Below, piece after piece: positions 5,427 through 8,161 of a stretch of 8,161 bases of DNA. Origin of the DNA: an uncultured bacterium (GTDB lineage Bacteria; Desulfobacterota; Desulfobulbia; Desulfobulbales; Desulfobulbaceae); contig CAIMMA010000525.1 of NCBI GenBank assembly GCA_903842475.1, positions 1 to 8,161 of the forward strand, read 5' to 3'. Every line of letters begins with the position of its first letter. Positions within the stretch are counted from its first letter, which is position 1. The position numbers and the translations under genes were made by a program. Below the pieces are notes generated by a model that was not told the DNA's origin, did not search any database, and was given only the letters and a program-made list of their open reading frames with translations.

Positions 5427-6818
5427 TCATTGCAAAGCATTCCGGGCAATAAATTCTTTCACCACGGAGACGTCGGCATCGAGCACGGCACAGCGGCTCT
5501 CCTTACCGGCCAGATCGGCAAGAGCCGGAGGCAGGGTCGGCTCGCTGCCGATGGCCCGAGCAACCGCAGCGCCGAATTTGGCGGGATGGGCGGTGGCAAG
5601 ACAGACCACCGGCCGCTGCGGATCGCGGAGTTCCAAGGCGGCCCTGACCCCGACCGCGGTATGGGGATCGAGCAGATAGCCATGCTCCCGATGGAAATCA
5701 CCGATGGTTTGGATGGTTTCCTCTTCGGAAACCGAACGCGAACGAAAATCCTCGGCAACCCGCGCTTTGAAGGCGGAAAGATCGAGCCTGCCGGTGGCGG
5801 CGAACCCCTCCATATCCTGCTTGACCGCCGCTCCGTTTTCGCCGCGAAGATAGTAGAGATAGCGCTCGAAGTTGGAAGCAATTTGAATATCCATGGACGG
5901 GCTGCTGGTGGCAATGACCTGGCCCCGCGAATAATCGCCCTGGGTGACGAACCGCGTCAGCAAATCGTTGGCGTTGGTGGCCAGGATCAGGGTGTTGATA
6001 CAGCCGGCGGGCAGCAATTTACGGGCGACATAGCCAGCGAAAATATCGCCAAAATTGCCCGTAGGGACGGAGAAGTCGATACTGCTGCTGCCGGTTTTGC
6101 GCAGCTTGAGGTAGGCAAAGACAAAGTAGACCACCTGCGCCAGGACGCGGGCCCAATTGATCGAGTTGACCGCGCCCAGCTGGTAGGCATCCCGGAAGGC
6201 GAGATCGTTAAAGATCGCTTTGACCACACTCTGGGCATCGTCGAAAGTGCCGCGAACCGCGATATTAAAGACATTGGGATCCAGGACCGTGGTCATCTGC
6301 AGGGCCTGGATGGGGCTGGTGCGGCCATGCGGATGGAGGATGAAAATATTGATATTGTTCTTGCCGCGCACCCCGGCTATGGCGGCGCTGCCGGTGTCGC
6401 CGGAGGTGGCGCCGAGAATGTTCATGTACCCGCCGGTACGGGTGAGCACATACTCAAACAGATTGCCGAGCAGCTGCAAGGCCACGTCCTTGAAGGCCAG
6501 GGTCGGACCGTGGAAAAGTTCCAGGATATAGACGTCCCCCTGTTTGCACACCGGGGTGACCTGGGGATGGGCAAAACTGGCATAGGAGCGCTCAACCAAC
6601 CCATCCAGATCTTGCTCGGGAATATCGTCGATAAAGAGCGACAGCACTTCGCGGGCCAGGTATTGGTAGGGAAGGTTTTGCCAGCGATCCAGCATAGCAG
6701 CACTGATCGTCGGTAACGTTTCCGGCAGCAGCAGGCCGCCGTCCCTGGCCAGCCCCATCATCACCGCATCTTGAAATCCCAGCGGATCGATCCCGCCCCG
6801 TGTACTGATATAACGCAT
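5427..6818 (-). CDS. thrC: Threonine synthase
   Basis: PLP-dependent enzyme converting O-phosphohomoserine to threonine, the last step of threonine synthesis. It has 463 residues, matching the longer E. coli/yeast class rather than the shorter plant/Bacillus class. It begins MRYISTRGG, typical of the family. Visible motifs: ELFHGPTLAFKD (100-111) with K110 as the PLP Schiff-base lysine; GATSGDTGSA (136-145), the phosphate-binding loop; NSINWARVLAQ (218-228); SVPTGNFGD (250-258), the PLP phosphate loop; and TSSPSMDIQIASNFER (304-319). ATG 6818 is preceded by AAAAGGA (6826-6832), seven bases away. The 95-base gap from gpmI holds no convincing promoter or terminator, so it is probably in one transcript with its neighbours. 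The phosphorylase starts 22 bases after it. No threonine leader peptide is visible. Confidence 0.96.
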   Translation of the reverse strand: MRYISTRGGIDPLGFQDAVMMGLARDGGLLLPETLPTISAAMLDRWQNLPYQYLAREVLSLFIDDIPEQDLDGLVERSYASFAHPQVTPVCKQGDVYILELFHGPTLAFKDVALQLLGNLFEYVLTRTGGYMNILGATSGDTGSAAIAGVRGKNNINIFILHPHGRTSPIQALQMTTVLDPNVFNIAVRGTFDDAQSVVKAIFNDLAFRDAYQLGAVNSINWARVLAQVVYFVFAYLKLRKTGSSSIDFSVPTGNFGDIFAGYVARKLLPAGCINTLILATNANDLLTRFVTQGDYSRGQVIATSSPSMDIQIASNFERYLYYLRGENGAAVKQDMEGFAATGRLDLSAFKARVAEDFRSRSVSEEETIQTIGDFHREHGYLLDPHTAVGVRAALELRDPQRPVVCLATAHPAKFGAAVARAIGSEPTLPPALADLAGKESRCAVLDADVSVVKEFIARNALQ

Positions 6819-6913
6819 GCTCGTATCCTTTTATTAATTGCGTTGAACCATGGGCAGCCCGCCCAAAAAGATCTTTGTTAGACTGTTCGCGCCGTTGGTC
6901 GAGGTGGGCTCGA

Positions 6914-8161
6914 TCAGAGCGCCGCCACCAGCAGACTTGTTCCTTCCATCTCGCTCGGAATCGGCAGCTGCATCAATGACAGGATGGTCGGGGCGATGTC
7001 CTGCAGGGCGCCGCCGGTTCGCAGTGTCCGATTTTTGTACGCTTCCCCCGCCAGGATAAAGGGGACGGGGTTGAGGGTGTGGGCGGTATACGGCCCGCCG
7101 GTCTCCGGATTGACCATCATCTCCGCATTGCCGTGATCGGCGGTGATCAGCATGATGCCGCCCTGTTCGCTGACAAACTGGTGAATCCGACCGACGCAGC
7201 GGTCCACGGTCTCGCAGGCGGCCACCGCGGCGGCCATCACCCCGGTGTGCCCGACCATGTCGCCGTTGGCGAAATTGAGCACCACCAGATCGTACGGCGT
7301 CCCCGCCGCCGTCTGTTCAGCCAGGACCCGCAGCAAGGTGTCGGTGACCTCGACCGCGCTCATCTGCGGTTTAAGATCATAGGTGGCCACATCACGGGGC
7401 GAATTGATCAGAATCCGGTCTTCTCCGGCAAAGGGAACTTCGAGGCCGCCGTTGAAAAAATAGGTGACATGGGCGTATTTCTCGGTCTCCGCAATTCGAA
7501 GCTGATGACGGCCATGGCGGCTGACCTCCTCGCCGAGGATCCGGGTAAGCGCGACCGGGGGAAAGGCCACGGGGAAGGTGAACGCCGCTTCATATTCGGT
7601 CAGGGTCGTCAGTTGCAACAACCGGGGACGCGCACCGGTATCGAAGCCGGCAAAGGAAGCATCGCCAAAAGCATGGCAGAGTTCCCGCACCCGATCGGCA
7701 CGGAAATTAAAAAAGAGGACCGCATCCCCATCCGCGATCCGGCCCGCCGGTGCCCCCTGCTCGTTGACCAGCACGGTCGGGCTGATGAATTCATCGGTCT
7801 CGCCGCGCCCGTAGGCCTCCTGCACCGCCTGGACGGCATCGGTCGCATGGAGGCCTTGACCGCCGACCATGGCATCCCAGGCTTTTTTGACCCGGTCCCA
7901 GCGTTTGTCCCGGTCCATGGCCCAATAGCGGCCCGAGACCGTGGCCACCCGGCCCCGGCCAATGCCGACCAGAGCCGCGGCAAGTTCCTGCATGTAGCCG
8001 GCGCCGCTGGCTGGCGGCGTATCCCGGCCGTCCATGAAACAATGGATCAGGATCTCCCCCACTCCCTTGGCCGCCGCCAGCTCGACCAAAGCGATCAGGT
8101 GCCGGATGTGGCTATGGACGCCGCCGTCGGAAAGCAGGCCGCAAAGATGCAGGCGAGTGCC
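6914..8161 (-). CDS. gpmI: 2,3-bisphosphoglycerate-independent phosphoglycerate mutase, 5' partial
   Basis: Manganese-dependent glycolytic/gluconeogenic enzyme interconverting 3- and 2-phosphoglycerate. The reading frame is open to the right edge: 415 residues are visible of about 510-550 usual, so roughly 100-130 N-terminal residues, including the catalytic serine, lie outside. A TTG at 8089 is not a real start because family sequence continues upstream of it (LHLCGLLSDGGVHSH at the edge). Numbering from the edge: SDGGVHSH (11-18), FMDGRDTPP (42-50), SGRYWAMDRDKRW (76-88), NFRADR (152-157), AETEKYAHVTYFFNGG (224-239, metal-site lysine K228), NFANGDMVGHTG (296-307, D301 and H305), TADHGNAE (340-347, D342 and H343) and TAHTLNPVPF (360-369, H361). 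All expected metal and substrate ligands in the visible part are intact. It is the first visible gene of the minus-strand run, ahead of thrC. Confidence 0.96.
   Translation of the reverse strand, partial: GTRLHLCGLLSDGGVHSHIRHLIALVELAAAKGVGEILIHCFMDGRDTPPASGAGYMQELAAALVGIGRGRVATVSGRYWAMDRDKRWDRVKKAWDAMVGGQGLHATDAVQAVQEAYGRGETDEFISPTVLVNEQGAPAGRIADGDAVLFFNFRADRVRELCHAFGDASFAGFDTGARPRLLQLTTLTEYEAAFTFPVAFPPVALTRILGEEVSRHGRHQLRIAETEKYAHVTYFFNGGLEVPFAGEDRILINSPRDVATYDLKPQMSAVEVTDTLLRVLAEQTAAGTPYDLVVLNFANGDMVGHTGVMAAAVAACETVDRCVGRIHQFVSEQGGIMLITADHGNAEMMVNPETGGPYTAHTLNPVPFILAGEAYKNRTLRTGGALQDIAPTILSLMQLPIPSEMEGTSLLVAAL

Noticed and set aside
5202..6716. 504-codon plus-strand open frame opposite threonine synthase
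   Set aside because: Antisense shadow of thrC and the end of the phosphorylase gene. It spans a gene boundary and shows no domain of its own.
6851..6865. Hairpin TGGGC-agccc-GCCCA between gpmI and thrC
   Set aside because: Only five base pairs, and on the transcribed strand the T-run comes before rather than after it, so it is not a convincing terminator. No good promoter was found in this 95-base gap either.
8087..8089. TTG as a start codon for the phosphoglycerate mutase
   Set aside because: The frame stays open to the window edge and encodes conserved family sequence upstream of it (SDGGVHSH), so the gene simply continues past 8161.

Overview
The window is an 8.2 kb piece of GC-rich bacterial chromosome in which every supportable gene reads on the minus strand, so transcription runs from high to low coordinates. 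The mix suggests a Desulfobacterota/Deltaproteobacteria-like anaerobe: a glutamate synthase split into separate subunits of the archaeal type with a built-in ferredoxin domain, tandem short TatA proteins starting MFGLG-PELIVI, and a paired nucleoside phosphorylase and MTA/SAH deaminase. This placement is an inference from gene style, not a proven assignment. No mobile elements, tRNA, rRNA or CRISPR were seen.

Layout in order of transcription: (1) 8161-6914, cofactor-independent phosphoglycerate mutase (5' end outside the window); (2) 6818-5427, threonine synthase; (3) 5404-4565, a purine-nucleoside/MTA-family phosphorylase; (4) 4568-3237, an MTA/SAH deaminase that overlaps the phosphorylase by 4 bases; (5) a promoter overlapping the deaminase stop codon drives two tandem tatA genes (3166-2984 and 2931-2683); (6) a 229-base intergenic leader (2454-2682) with a candidate promoter, an inverted repeat and a perfect palindrome leads into the glutamine amidotransferase subunit (2453-1311) and the ferredoxin/FMN subunit (1353 to beyond position 1) of a split glutamate synthase.

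Genes 2-4 are closely packed and probably co-transcribed; gpmI, 95 bases upstream, may belong to the same unit. The phosphorylase and deaminase form a logical pair. The deaminase would turn methylthioadenosine (MTA) into methylthioinosine (MTI), and the phosphorylase, whose visible residues look 6-oxopurine-type with a hydrophobic 5' pocket, could cleave MTI to hypoxanthine and methylthioribose-1-phosphate. The glutamate synthase pair handles ammonia assimilation: one protein releases ammonia from glutamine and the other makes glutamate on FMN with electrons relayed by Fe-S clusters.

Most of the window is ordinary core metabolism. The most useful second looks are the MTI-type salvage pair, the 43-base out-of-frame overlap inside the glutamate synthase operon, the structured leader in front of it, and the compact terminator/promoter overlap before tatA.
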